A stretch of 5,166 nt of DNA from Syntrophobacterales bacterium (lineage in GTDB: Bacteria; Desulfobacterota; Desulfobaccia; Desulfobaccales; 0-14-0-80-60-11): assembly GCA_020052215.1 (NCBI GenBank), contig JAGVPN010000207.1, forward strand, positions 1 through 5,166, in the 5' to 3' direction. Both the position numbers and the translations under genes were made by a program. Shown piece by piece: positions 1-5,138 of this stretch. A model generated the notes under the pieces. That model was not told the DNA's origin and made no database searches. It saw only the letters and a list, made by a program, of their open reading frames with translations. Each line of letters starts with the position of its first letter. Within the stretch, counting starts at the first letter, position 1.

Positions 1-100
1 CCAGGGACAACCCCAGGCGGGCCGCCAACTGCACCGCGTACGAGGCGGCCCACAACGCCGGGGTTTCCATGTCGATGGCTAAGAGGACCAGCTTTTTCAT
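1..100 (-). CDS. Universal stress protein-like (UspA fold) N-terminus, partial
   Basis: Only the first 33 codons are present; the gene runs off the left edge. The product begins MKKLVLLAID, followed by a helix containing ALWAASYAVQLAARLG. This fits the opening beta strand, the conserved Asp (D10) near the nucleotide pocket, and first helix of UspA-fold proteins, where a hydrophobic strand ending in D precedes 'A..YA..LA..LG'. Usp proteins are cytosolic, often ATP-binding and linked to stress survival. The start is the ATG at 98-100; the Shine-Dalgarno upstream is weak (a GCCGG about 6 nt away). A poor -10-like TATAAC lies on the same strand at 145-150, with no good -35. The rest of the domain cannot be seen, so another Rossmann-like fold remains possible. 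Confidence 0.5.
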   Translation of the reverse strand, partial: MKKLVLLAIDMETPALWAASYAVQLAARLGLSL

Positions 101-320
101 CAATTACCGGCCAATGCAGTAACTGTTCCATTCTTAATTAATCAGTTATATCCGGGAGTTATGCTTTAGGTGAGTTCCGGCGCAGTTTCATATTGAAAAG
201 ATCAAGAGGGTTAGACTGGTTAACTTATTGGTTTTATGGATTAATTTGGTGGTTCATTTTGAAACTGAAGAAGAAACCGTTTTAATACGAACGATCATTT
301 CCTCCCGGACACAACGAAGC
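101..320. other. AT-rich intergenic stretch, no gene seen
   Basis: This is the leader side of the Usp-like gene. Both strands carry only very short ORFs (10 codons or fewer) without ribosome binding sites. I see no hairpin, tRNA-like fold or convincing promoter apart from the weak TATAAC noted for the Usp-like gene. Confidence 0.5.
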
Positions 321-415
321 ATGAAAATGTAGCACCGTCGCCCTCGGCGGTGAAATGTAGAACAGCCGCCTCCGGCTGTCCCTTGGCAGGCGAGGGCGCC
401 TGCCCTACACTTTCA
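321..415. repeat. Modular three-hairpin element with imperfect terminal inverted repeats
   Basis: The ends ATGAAAATGTAG (321-332) and CTACACTTTCAT (404-415) are inverted copies with one mismatch. Between them lie three compact hairpins: 333-352 (8-bp stem with one G-T pair, 4-nt loop), 362-379 (7-bp perfect stem, loop CCTC) and 385-404 (8-bp perfect stem, loop AGGG). The first two hairpins are preceded by near-identical TGAAAATGTAG and TGAAATGTAG; the third is followed by the same motif inverted. The layout resembles a MITE or a cluster of REP-like units. There is no coding capacity. It should be multicopy in the genome, but only one copy is visible here. Confidence 0.7.
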
Positions 416-450
416 TATAAATTCGCAGTCAAAAAACTATGAAAATTCAT

Positions 451-486
451 GTCATTCTGAACGGAGCGCAGCGGAGTGAAGAATCT
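451..486. repeat. TCATTCTGA...GAAGAATCT-type intergenic repeat
   Basis: The segment starts GTCATTCTGAACGGAGCG and ends GTGAAGAATCT, with ATTCT (454-458) and AGAAT (480-484) as inverted ends and CGGAG repeated inside. From memory, closely similar sequences recur in intergenic DNA of many environmental bacteria, including deltaproteobacteria. Function is unknown. Only one copy lies in this window, so its repeat status rests on recognition, not on comparison. Confidence 0.5.
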
Positions 487-511
487 CGGCGGCTTTACCG
501 CGAAAAACTTC

Positions 512-586
512 AAATCCCCCTAAATCCCCCTTTGCTAAAGGGGGACTTTTAAACCCCCCTTTGGAAAAGGGGGGCAGGGGGGATTT
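512..586. repeat. Double-hairpin C-run/G-run repeat (MITE-like)
   Basis: The outer arms AAATCCCCC (512-520) and GGGGGATTT (578-586) are exact inverted copies. They enclose two perfect hairpins: 526-544 (8-bp stem CCCCCTTT/AAAGGGGG, loop GCT) and 554-574 (9-bp stem CCCCCCTTT/AAAGGGGGG, loop GGA). The whole could fold as a three-way junction on either strand. The two hairpins are near-duplicates, suggesting internal duplication. From memory, this 'aaatccccctaaatcccc' type is dispersed in deltaproteobacterial and cyanobacterial genomes. It has no coding potential. Confidence 0.65.
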
Positions 587-714
587 TTCATCCTCGGGGG
601 TGAGACATTTGTGGTTCATGGACGTTTAAAGGAGAGGGCCGTAGGAGGGGAAAGCAAAGCGCCTCCCGCCTTTTGGATTTTCATCTCCAAGCGGCGGTGC
701 AGGCTCGGCACATC
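587..714. other. Intergenic stretch between repeat and terminator, nothing assigned
   Basis: I found no supported gene. A 22-codon minus-strand ORF beginning at about 683 has GGAG directly against its ATG, which is too close to act as a ribosome binding site. A loose GGAGG/CCTCC inverted pair (644-648 and 662-666, 13-nt loop) is present. The stretch may be an extension of the neighbouring repeat or downstream debris. Confidence 0.35.
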
Positions 715-746
715 AAAAAAGGCAGGGCCATGACTGGCCCTGCCTT
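715..746 (-). terminator. Rho-independent terminator of the VPLPSA-CTERM gene
   Basis: A perfect 10-bp stem GGCAGGGCCA (721-730) / TGGCCCTGCC (735-744) with a 4-nt loop extends by two A-T pairs to 719-746. On the minus strand it is followed directly by a run of six T (720-715). The stem starts 27 nt past the stop codon of the 773-1444 gene. On the plus strand the tail is only TTA, so the terminator works mainly for the minus strand. Confidence 0.9.
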
Positions 747-772
747 ATTCGTTGCTGAGAGGGAATAGCTGG

Positions 773-1444
773 TTAACCCTTCCTGAACCTCCGCCAACCC
801 GCCAGACCCGCCAACCCCGAGCCCAAGAGGAGCAGGGCGGAGGGGAGGGGGACGGGTGACAGTTCAGCGGCCTCAACCCATATGTATTTCGGCTGCACAT
901 ATGACGACCAGTCCCCTCCGGTACCTCTGGATTCGAGGCCTTCCGAGAATATTAATGTGAAGCTTCCGGCGTTCACAGAGATGTCGGACCAATAGGGGCC
1001 ATCTTGGTTGCCGTAGCTGCTTTGACCTCCAGGGATTCCGTAGTACCATGTGGGGGGGTAGATCGGCCCATAGGTGGCCCCATTGGTCAGCTGCACGCCG
1101 TTCCAGGCCCACACGTGGCCGCCGGCGCTGGAGACACCGTAATCGCCGAAAGTGCCTACGGAGATCGTAGTGAACCACTTGCCTGGGTCCGCCGTAAAGA
1201 GGAGCGAGGCCGAGCCGGCATGGTTGGCGTCGCCACTGATTTTCGTGCCGGGTGCGTTCCAGTAATTGATGCGATAATAATCACCGCCACCCAGGTTCGT
1301 AAAGAACGTAGTGTTGCCGGCCACCTCGCTGACCGTGAACCCGCCGAGCTTGTGGACCGAGATCGCCTGGGCCGCGCCGGCGAGGAGAACGACACAGACA
1401 ACCAGCGCCACCGCCAGCAGACGGCATTTCACCGGCATCCCCAT
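773..1444 (-). CDS. Secreted VPLPSA-CTERM (PEP-CTERM class) protein, unknown function
   Basis: The 223-residue product has a Sec signal peptide (basic start, hydrophobic core about 8-24, cleavage after A-Q-A near residue 27). The body (28-195) is rich in Gly, Tyr, Trp, Ser and Asn with no recognisable catalytic motif. The C-terminus is a sorting signal: VPLPSA at 198-203, a short hydrophobic helix to about 216, then RRFRK. This arrangement is typical of exosortase substrates, which are exported, processed at the C-terminus and placed on the surface or in extracellular matrix. No exosortase gene is in view. The start is fixed by AGGAGG 7 nt upstream (1452-1457); an internal ATG at codon 3 fits less well. 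The gene follows the response regulator in the same direction with a 194-bp gap, and has its own terminator. It is probably a separate unit. The body could be a beta-sandwich adhesin or lectin-like domain, but that is a guess. Confidence 0.88.
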   Translation of the reverse strand: MGMPVKCRLLAVALVVCVVLLAGAAQAISVHKLGGFTVSEVAGNTTFFTNLGGGDYYRINYWNAPGTKISGDANHAGSASLLFTADPGKWFTTISVGTFGDYGVSSAGGHVWAWNGVQLTNGATYGPIYPPTWYYGIPGGQSSYGNQDGPYWSDISVNAGSFTLIFSEGLESRGTGGDWSSYVQPKYIWVEAAELSPVPLPSALLLLGSGLAGLAGWRRFRKG

Positions 1445-1494
1445 GACTGCGCCTCCTCAAGCAATAATAGCCGTCACCGCGGCCTCACCGCGGG

Positions 1495-1552
1495 GTTGAC
1501 TTTTTCAAGGTGAGCCATCGGAGCACACTTTTTTGTATAAGTCAACAAAAAA
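1495..1552 (-). promoter_or_regulatory. Candidate operator/promoter region of the VPLPSA-CTERM gene
   Basis: Two inverted structures overlap here. An 8-bp pair GTTGACTT (1495-1502) and AAGTCAAC (1539-1546) is separated by 36 nt. An AT-rich palindrome TTTTTTGT (1529-1536) / ACAAAAAA (1545-1552) surrounds an 8-nt centre. On the minus strand TTGACT (1545-1540) would make a fair -35, but the hexamer 17 nt on (TCCGAT) is a poor -10. No sigma-54 GG-N10-GC site with a TGGC-like -24 box was found in 1445-1640. This marks likely control DNA, not a defined promoter. Confidence 0.3.
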
Positions 1553-1638
1553 TATGTTTATTGCGGCCAGTATTCAAAAAAAAATCAGCAGGGTCCGGTT
1601 AGGAAATTGCGGCGGTCGTTTTGCTTGATGACCACTGA

Positions 1639-2979
1639 TCACTTATCTTTGGACAAGCCGTATTTCTTGATTTTGCGCCAGAGGGTGGTGCGGGGCAGCG
1701 CCAGGATGCGGGCGCTCTCGGCCAGCTGGTGGTTGGTGAAGGACAGCACCTTGCGGATGTGCTCCCTTTCCGTCTCTTCCAGGGTGGACCACCGGCCGTT
1801 GGGGACGATGGCGTATTCCTGCAGGTCCGGCGGCAGGTCGGCCAGGGTCAGGGTGTCGGCTTCCGCCAGGGCCACGGCCCGCTCAATGATATTTTGCAAT
1901 TCCCGGACGTTCCCCGGATAAGCGTAAGCCATCAGCACCGCCCGGGCGGCCTGGTCCAGCCCGGCAATCTTCTTGGCGAACCTCTGGCTGAATTGGTTGA
2001 GAAAGTATTGCATCAGCAAGGGGATGTCTTCCGGGCGGTCCATCAGGGCGGGCAGGGCGATCTGCACCACATTCAGCCGGAAATAAAGGTCCTCCCGGAA
2101 ACGGCCTTGGGCCACCGCCTTTTTCAAGTCCTTGTTGGTGGCCGCGATAAATCTCAGGTCCAGCCGCAGGGGCCGGTTGCCTCCCACCCGGGTAATGGTC
2201 TTTTCCTGGATGACCCGGAGGAGTTTGCCTTGCATGGACAGGGGCATATCGCCGATTTCGTCCATGAACACCGTGCCCCGGTTGGCCGTCTCCAGGATGC
2301 CGATCTTGGTGGCAATGGCCCCGGTGAAGGCCCCCCGCTCATAGCCGAAGAGCTCGCTGGCAATCAACTCCTCGGTAAAGCCGCCGCAATTAAAGGCCAC
2401 AAAGGGCTTGTCCTGACGCTCACTTTCCCGATGGATGCGCCGGGCCACCAGTTCCTTGCCGGTGCCGCTCTCCCCCTGGATGATGACGTTGCAGTCCAGG
2501 GGGGCCACCTTGCGGATGAGGTGGAAGACCTCCTTCATCCCGGGGCTGACGCCGATCATCTCTCCCCAGCCTTCCAGGGGTTCAAGCTTGGCCTTGAGTT
2601 GGCGGTTCTCCCGGAGCAGGCGCTTGTGGTCCAGGGCTTTGCGGGTCAGGTGGCGGATTTCTTCCAGCCGCAGGGGTTTCCCGACATAGTGGAAGGCGCC
2701 CTGCTTGATGGCGGCCACCGCATGGTCAAGGGAGGCATGGCCGGTGATGAGGATGACTTCGACGTCAGGAACCCTGGCCTTCAACTGCTGCAACACTTCC
2801 ATGCCGCTGATTCCCGGCAAGACCACATCCAGGAAGATCAGGTCATAAGCGGCGCCTTCCAGGTCCCGAAGCAGGTCCTCCCCCGAGGCGAAGGTGTCCA
2901 CCCGGTGCCCCTCTTTTTCCAGGGCCCCTTGCAGCCGCTTCTGAACAATGACCTCATCATCGACAACGGCGATGTTCAT
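1639..2979 (-). CDS. Sigma-54-dependent response regulator, NtrC family
   Basis: The 446-residue cytosolic transcription activator shows the full three-domain order. The receiver (1-120) has acidic D7/D8, phospho-acceptor D51, T79 and K101. The AAA+ sigma-54 interaction domain (about 140-375) has Walker A GESGTGKE (169-176), an intact GAFTGA loop (216-221), Walker B VFMDE (237-241), candidate arginine fingers in FREDLYFR (R295, R301) and sensor II YPGNVREL (354-361). The C-terminus holds a Fis-type helix-turn-helix (about 415-442) ending TTLWRKIKKYGL. Phosphorylation by the upstream kinase should trigger oligomerisation, ATP hydrolysis and open-complex formation at -24/-12 promoters. The start is the ATG at 2979, with AGAGGG (2984-2989) 4 nt upstream. 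It follows the kinase by 17 bp, so the two are co-transcribed. Overall layout is that of AtoC/ZraR/NtrC relatives; the target genes cannot be read from the protein. Confidence 0.96.
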   Translation of the reverse strand: MNIAVVDDEVIVQKRLQGALEKEGHRVDTFASGEDLLRDLEGAAYDLIFLDVVLPGISGMEVLQQLKARVPDVEVILITGHASLDHAVAAIKQGAFHYVGKPLRLEEIRHLTRKALDHKRLLRENRQLKAKLEPLEGWGEMIGVSPGMKEVFHLIRKVAPLDCNVIIQGESGTGKELVARRIHRESERQDKPFVAFNCGGFTEELIASELFGYERGAFTGAIATKIGILETANRGTVFMDEIGDMPLSMQGKLLRVIQEKTITRVGGNRPLRLDLRFIAATNKDLKKAVAQGRFREDLYFRLNVVQIALPALMDRPEDIPLLMQYFLNQFSQRFAKKIAGLDQAARAVLMAYAYPGNVRELQNIIERAVALAEADTLTLADLPPDLQEYAIVPNGRWSTLEETEREHIRKVLSFTNHQLAESARILALPRTTLWRKIKKYGLSKDK

Positions 2980-2996
2980 CAAGCCCTCTGCCGGGA

Positions 2997-4442
2997 TCAG
3001 TCTTCATGATGGACCGGAAGGCTCACGGTAAAAATGGAGCCTTTCCCCTTCCGGCTCTCCACCTCGATGTGGCCTCCGTGCTTTTCCACAATGCCGTAAG
3101 TCACCGATAGACCCAACCCGGTTCCCCGGCCCACCTTCTTGGTGGTGTAAAAGGGGTCAAAGATGCGGGGGAGATGCTCCGGTTCGATTCCCACCCCGGT
3201 ATCGACGATCTCCACCTTGAGCCACTGGCCGTCCTCGGCAGAGTAAGCCCTGAGGGTCAACGTCCCCCCGTCCAGCATGGCCTGGATGGCGTTGATAAAG
3301 AGGTTCAAAAATACCTGCTGCAGACTTTTGCGATTCCCGTGAATGGGCGGGAGACCCGAGGGAAGATCTTCCTCCACCTGGATGCCGGACAGGGTAAGCT
3401 GGTTTCGCACCAGTTTCAAGGTATCGTGGACTACCAGGCTTATAGAAAGCGGCTCAAATTCCGGATGTTCGGACCGGGAAAAATCCAGCAAGCCTTTGAC
3501 GATCTCCGAAGCCCGCTCCGATTGCACCAGGATGTCTTGAATCAGCCCCAGGGCTTCCTCCTGGTTCAATTGACGAAAATCCTCCTTCAGGGCCTCAGCG
3601 GTGAGCACAATGTTGTTGATGGGGTTGTTCAGTTCGTGGGCAATCCCCGAGGTCAGGGTCCCCACCGCGGCGATTTTCCGGGATTGCACCAACTGCTCCT
3701 GGTGCACCTCCAGTTCGTGAATCATCCGGTTGAAGGCCCGGAAGAGCGCAAAGAATTCCTCAGACCGGGATTCCGACTCGGGGAGCGGGGTAAAATCGCC
3801 ATGGGCAATCTTGTCCATGGCTTGCTGCATTTGGAACAGCGGCTGGACCAGCAGCCGGGCCACATAAAAGGCCACCATGATTCCCAGGGTCAGGAAGACT
3901 GCCACGGAGCCGAAGAAAAGGTACATGGCCCGCTGGAAAAGCCGGTCGATCTGGTGACGTTCTTCCTTTTCCCAGCTTTCCGCGATGTTGAGCAATTTCT
4001 GGCCCTGATTGCGCAGGGATTCCTCCAGTGATGAAAAATCCCCCCGCTCCGCGCCCTGGCCTCCCTGGTTAATCCTTGATTCGATCTCCGCTAGGACCTG
4101 CCGATAATGTTTCAGGGTCTGATGAAATTCCGGGGTCTTGGGTGCTTTTTTAAATCTTTGGATCTCCGGTTCATGGCTCCGGTAGAGGTCTTCGACCCGA
4201 GCGGCATAGTTCTTGGCCTCCTGGAGACTGACAGGCTGCCGATAAAGGAAGAAATTTTTCTCGTACCGCCGCAACTCCAGGAGGTTCTGGAACAGGTCGT
4301 TGGTGAGTTCCAACAACTTCAGGCGGTTGCCGATTTCCCGGTGCACCTGGAAACTGAAGCCCGCAAAAATCAGCACCGACAGGACGCTGAATAGGAAAGC
4401 CAGGATAATCTTGCGCCGAATCTTGAAGGTAGCCTTTTTCAT
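2997..4442 (-). CDS. Membrane sensor histidine kinase (HAMP-HisKA-HATPase), partner of the NtrC-type regulator
   Basis: The 481-residue inner-membrane kinase has a first membrane helix at about 11-32 and a periplasmic, helix-rich domain of about 140 residues (33-171) containing RRYEKNFFLYR. That motif recalls helical-bundle sensor domains of chemoreceptors and kinases. A second membrane helix (about 173-196) is followed by HAMP (about 196-250). The HisKA H-box is GIAHELNNPINN with phospho-acceptor H269. The ATPase domain has an N-box around N380/N384, G1 DTGVGI (414-419), an F-box region IFDPFYTT and G2 GRGTGLGLS (438-446), so it looks active. There is no PAS or GAF domain. It autophosphorylates H269 and passes phosphate to D51 of the regulator. 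The ATG at 4442 gives the natural N-terminus (MKKATFKIRRK), but no good Shine-Dalgarno precedes it (CCGGCGATA). The ligand is unknown; two secreted peptide genes lie just upstream. Confidence 0.95.
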   Translation of the reverse strand: MKKATFKIRRKIILAFLFSVLSVLIFAGFSFQVHREIGNRLKLLELTNDLFQNLLELRRYEKNFFLYRQPVSLQEAKNYAARVEDLYRSHEPEIQRFKKAPKTPEFHQTLKHYRQVLAEIESRINQGGQGAERGDFSSLEESLRNQGQKLLNIAESWEKEERHQIDRLFQRAMYLFFGSVAVFLTLGIMVAFYVARLLVQPLFQMQQAMDKIAHGDFTPLPESESRSEEFFALFRAFNRMIHELEVHQEQLVQSRKIAAVGTLTSGIAHELNNPINNIVLTAEALKEDFRQLNQEEALGLIQDILVQSERASEIVKGLLDFSRSEHPEFEPLSISLVVHDTLKLVRNQLTLSGIQVEEDLPSGLPPIHGNRKSLQQVFLNLFINAIQAMLDGGTLTLRAYSAEDGQWLKVEIVDTGVGIEPEHLPRIFDPFYTTKKVGRGTGLGLSVTYGIVEKHGGHIEVESRKGKGSIFTVSLPVHHED

Positions 4443-4490
4443 TATCGCCGGTATGAGAAGGAGATTTAGGGGCTTTTCGACCTTGAGATA

Positions 4491-4519
4491 AAAATATCAG
4501 GAAGTTGGGGGCAGGCCAA
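4491..4519 (-). promoter_or_regulatory. Weak candidate sigma-70 promoter ahead of the kinase gene
   Basis: On the minus strand TTGGCC (4519-4514) and TATTTT (4496-4491) are spaced by exactly 17 bp; each matches 4 of 6 consensus bases. It sits between the 46-codon peptide gene and the kinase and would give a leader of roughly 40 nt. A site this weak can arise by chance, and the kinase may instead be read from the peptide genes, because no terminator is visible in 4443-4529. Confidence 0.2.
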
Positions 4520-4529
4520 GAGAAGATTT

Positions 4530-4670
4530 TTACTCAGCCTGATTCAATGGACCATTGCCTTCCCCGGGGTTATGAGTGCCCGCATCGGCGTATTTGGGTG
4601 TCTCAGCGGCTAAGGCGCTCCCAGCCAACATCGTCAAGGTCATTAATCCTGTCGCCCAAATAGTCTTCAT
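4530..4670 (-). CDS. Small secreted peptide precursor, 46 residues
   Basis: The protein begins MKTIWATGLMTLTMLAGSALA, a compact signal peptide with an A-L-A cleavage site after residue 21. A 25-residue mature part follows, running AETPKYADAGTHNPG and then EGNGPLNQAE. It is hydrophilic, has no cysteine and matches no family I know. The ribosome binding site GAGGTGA (4677-4683) lies 6 nt before the ATG and is the best in the window, which strongly supports translation. The stop is TAA at 4530-4532. The gene starts 24 bp after the interrupted secreted-protein frame and ends 87 bp before the kinase, all in one direction, so co-transcription is plausible. Its role could be a periplasmic signal, a small structural or stress peptide, or an accessory of the kinase; position is the only hint. 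The coding call is good, the function is open. Confidence 0.72.
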   Translation of the reverse strand: MKTIWATGLMTLTMLAGSALAAETPKYADAGTHNPGEGNGPLNQAE

Positions 4671-4694
4671 CGCCTGTCACCTCGAATCTTTTTT

Positions 4695-5003
4695 TTACGG
4701 CCCTACCTGCTTCTGCTCCTGCTGTGCCACCTTCTCCGCCTTCGATTGCCTCATCCACATACCGGGGACTCCTGAATATCTAATTTCCCCAGAGGGGTTT
4801 TTGCGTTCTTCCGGCAGGTTAATGTTGCTAACTATAGTCTTTTGACGCGGCTTCCCATTAGGCCCAATCTCTGTTTACGTGATAGTGGTTTGTTAGCTAT
4901 TCCTTTGTTGTGATGGGCCAAACTGGGTGGTTTGAGCGAACGTTGGTATAGCCGAACACATCAATGCCGCTGCAGCCATAATGAATCTGCACATCTTCTT
5001 CAT
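4695..5003 (-). pseudogene. Interrupted gene for a secreted protein of about 100 residues (two in-frame TAA codons)
   Basis: From the ATG at 5003 a single frame runs to the TAA at 4695-4697, broken only by TAA at 4893-4895 and TAA at 4875-4877. Before the first stop are a signal peptide and 13 mature residues; between the stops is QTTIT. After the second come 59 codons reading like a genuine hydrophilic protein: TEIGPNGKPRQKT, later SNINLPEERKNPSGEIRYSG, ending KAEKVAQQEQKQVGP. Each TAA is one substitution from CAA, GAA or AAA, so two nonsense changes in a once-intact gene explain the pattern simply. TAA ends neighbouring genes, so a code change is unlikely. Alternatives: the 36-codon front is functional alone, or the tail is re-initiated at the ATG at 4758-4760, which has AGGAG 8 nt upstream and would give 21 residues. 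I recognise no family. Confidence 0.45.
4893..5003 (-). CDS. Small secreted peptide precursor, 36 residues
   Basis: This is the translated front of the interrupted frame. The product starts MKKMCRFIMAAAALMCSAI and has a T-F-A site with predicted cleavage after residue 23. That leaves QTTQFGPSQQRNS, 13 residues with an N-terminal Gln that could cyclise. The ribosome binding site AGGAGGA (5011-5017) lies 7 nt from the ATG, close to ideal, so this peptide should be made whether or not the longer frame is a relic. It is the first gene of the apparent run peptide - peptide - kinase - regulator. The two Cys residues (C5, C16) are inside the signal peptide; the context around C16 is not a clean lipobox. 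The product may be a real peptide or merely the stub of a broken gene. Confidence 0.5.
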   Translation of the reverse strand: MKKMCRFIMAAAALMCSAIPTFAQTTQFGPSQQRNS

Positions 5004-5104
5004 GGTCCCTTCCTCCTGCCTACTTATCGGCAATTTCCCGCTCCACATGATTCCCTGATGCCTTCTCATACCAAGTTGCCGTCAAACAAGTAATAATCCG
5101 AATT

Positions 5105-5132
5105 GTAGGGGCGGTTCGCGAACCGCCCCTAC
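5105..5132. repeat. Perfect 28-bp palindrome, GTAGGGG-type short repeat
   Basis: GTAGGGGCGGTTCG (5105-5118) is followed immediately by its exact reverse complement (5119-5132), with no spacer. From memory, GTAGGGGCGnnn...CGCCCCTAC palindromes are common dispersed intergenic repeats in environmental bacteria. The GTAGGG/CCCTAC boundary is shared with the third hairpin at 385-408. There is no T-run on either side, so it is not a typical terminator, though a hairpin in RNA could still stabilise or block transcripts. Confidence 0.7.
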
Positions 5133-5138
5133 GGTGGT

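Noticed and set aside
295..513. Minus-strand open frame of 72 codons in the repeat-rich gap
   Set aside because: Almost all of it is translated from the hairpin element and the TCATTCTGA-type repeat, and it has no convincing ribosome binding site.
1474..1493. Direct repeat TCACCGCGG twice, 11 bp apart
   Set aside because: Too short and GC-rich, with only two copies; no link to a known operator.
1004..1513. Plus-strand open frame of 169 codons over the VPLPSA-CTERM gene
   Set aside because: It is antisense to a gene with signal peptide, sorting signal, ribosome binding site and terminator; it has no family features of its own.
1576..1584. Run of nine T on the minus strand after the regulator stop, as a terminator
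   Set aside because: No stable stem precedes the T-run, so it does not qualify as a Rho-independent terminator.
2980..2982. TTG codon one codon upstream as start of the response regulator
   Set aside because: The AGAGGG ribosome binding site would be only 1 nt away; the adjacent ATG at 2979 has workable spacing and gives the usual receiver N-terminus MNIAVVDDE.
1729..3009. Plus-strand open frame of 426 codons antisense to the response regulator
   Set aside because: It mirrors a well-defined NtrC-family gene in high-GC DNA, has no recognisable domain and overlaps the kinase stop; long antisense frames are expected here.
3174..4031. Plus-strand open frame of 285 codons antisense to the kinase
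   Set aside because: It lies wholly inside a kinase gene with intact H, N, G1 and G2 motifs, and its translation shows no domain.
1639..4442. Kinase/regulator pair as PrsK/PrsR of the PEP-CTERM system
   Set aside because: The kinase has two membrane helices, a periplasmic domain and HAMP but no GAF domain or multi-helix N-terminus, so the PrsK name is not supported.
4576..4845. Plus-strand open frame of 89 codons
   Set aside because: It is antisense to the better supported minus-strand peptide gene and interrupted frame, which have strong ribosome binding sites and signal peptides.
5030..5045. Second sigma-54-like site TGGAGCGGGAAATTGC on the minus strand
   Set aside because: It is well placed relative to the ATG at 5003, but GG and GC are 11 nt apart instead of 10, and this spacing is strict.
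4450..5072. 12-bp inverted pair GGTATGAGAAGG (4450-4461) and CCTTCTCATACC (5061-5072) flanking the peptide genes
   Set aside because: About one such 12-bp inverted match is expected by chance in a window of this size, and there is no other sign of a mobile cassette.
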